Of a DNA stretch of 6,185 nucleotides, positions 6,021 to 6,185 are shown piece after piece; the stretch's first letter is position 1; the number at the start of each line of letters is the position of its first letter. Position numbers and translations under genes: made by a program. The notes beneath the pieces were generated by a model. It had not been told where the DNA came from and ran no database searches. It was given only the letters and a program-made list of their open reading frames with translations. The DNA comes from Chloroflexi bacterium RBG_13_46_14 (GTDB taxonomy: Bacteria > Chloroflexota > Dehalococcoidia > Dehalococcoidales > UBA2162), in NCBI GenBank assembly GCA_001796415.1, contig MGML01000100.1, positions 4,434-10,618 of the forward strand. Reading direction: 5' to 3'.

Positions 6021-6026
6021 GGAGGA
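6021..6026 (+). promoter_or_regulatory. strong ribosome binding site for the last gene
   Basis: GGAGGA lies 6 nt before ATG at 6033, inside a purine-rich run from 6019 to 6033. It is among the best ribosome binding sites in the window and fixes the start of the partial gene. Confidence 0.8.
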
Positions 6027-6032
6027 AGAGAG

Positions 6033-6185
6033 ATGAGAAATACCGCTTTAATGAATGGAGCGCTTATTGGTTTCGGACTGGGGTTTATCCTCGCGAGCAT
6101 AGCTCTATACAGGCTGGTCGCCGATTACGTACCCCAGTATGCAAACACGTGGTATTTCCAGGGGATTGCTATTGTGGGCGGGGCC
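6033..6185 (+). CDS. small membrane protein, N-terminal part (cut by window end)
   Basis: I do not recognise the family. The open frame runs 51 codons to the window edge without a stop. A hydrophobic, glycine-rich segment at residues 9-26 (GALIGFGLGFILASIALY) is a good transmembrane helix. It follows a short N-terminus with R2 and is itself followed by R27, then a polar loop with D31. A second hydrophobic stretch begins at about residue 41 (YFQGIAIVGGA) and continues past the edge, so at least two membrane spans are likely. The gene has its own promoter and a strong ribosome binding site, separate from recO, so it is probably a stand-alone gene or the head of a new unit. The start is well supported; the function is unknown. 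Confidence 0.7.
   Translation, partial: MRNTALMNGALIGFGLGFILASIALYRLVADYVPQYANTWYFQGIAIVGGA

Larger units (their letters stand above)
5768..6032 (+). other. intergenic region between recO and the membrane-protein gene
   Basis: There are 265 nt without a supported gene. The only + strand start, ATG at 5901, closes after nine codons and lacks a ribosome binding site. The region holds a possible terminator (5796-5853), a short hairpin (5872-5890), a complement of the downstream ribosome binding site (5950-5957), and a promoter (5972-6000). The stretch 5891-5949 shows nothing I can interpret. No tRNA-like cloverleaf is visible. Confidence 0.7.

Noticed and set aside
1..6185. Defence system, mobile element or CRISPR array
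   Set aside because: No transposase, integrase, nuclease, terminal repeats or regularly spaced repeats were seen; the content is housekeeping plus small accessory genes.

Overview
The window is bacterial chromosomal DNA with every supported gene on the + strand. It carries a housekeeping replication and recombination neighbourhood: the 3' part of dnaX (clamp-loader tau/gamma subunit), a YbaB/EbfC nucleoid-associated protein, recR and, about 3 kb further on, recO. Small accessory genes lie between and after them: a putative lipoprotein, two class I SAM-dependent methyltransferases, a HAD-family phosphatase and the start of a small membrane protein. I see no phage, transposon, CRISPR array or rRNA/tRNA gene. 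The C-terminal DnaX domain and the uncharacterised lipoprotein family both look like proteins I associate with Chloroflexota, possibly Dehalococcoidia. That placement rests on recognising family resemblance and is only moderately secure.

Layout. The first unit (1-3360) is dnaX'-ybaB-recR-lipoprotein-methyltransferase. dnaX and ybaB overlap as ATGA, and the other junctions are 19 to 33 nt, so it reads as one operon. It closes at a rho-independent terminator (3387-3426). A sigma70-type promoter (TTGACT, 17 nt, TACTAT) sits inside this terminator's footprint and should start the second unit, HAD hydrolase-methyltransferase-recO (3456-5767), in which methyltransferase and recO overlap by one base (TAATG). 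A 265-nt intergenic region follows. It holds a possible terminator, a short hairpin, and a second promoter of the same architecture (TTGACT, 17 nt, TACCAT) ahead of a strong ribosome binding site and a membrane-protein gene that runs off the window.

How the genes fit together. DnaX loads the sliding clamp. RecR and RecO form the RecOR mediator that loads RecA on SSB-coated gaps, and YbaB is a small DNA-binding partner conserved between dnaX and recR in many bacteria. The HAD protein and the methyltransferases have no evident link to repair beyond co-transcription.

The most interesting signals are regulatory. There is an in-frame G GGA AAA slippery heptamer in the dnaX linker whose -1 frame stops nine codons later, which could give a gamma-like short product. 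A promoter is nested in a terminator. An 8-nt perfect complement of the last gene's ribosome binding site lies upstream of that gene's own promoter. No clearly new multi-gene system is visible.
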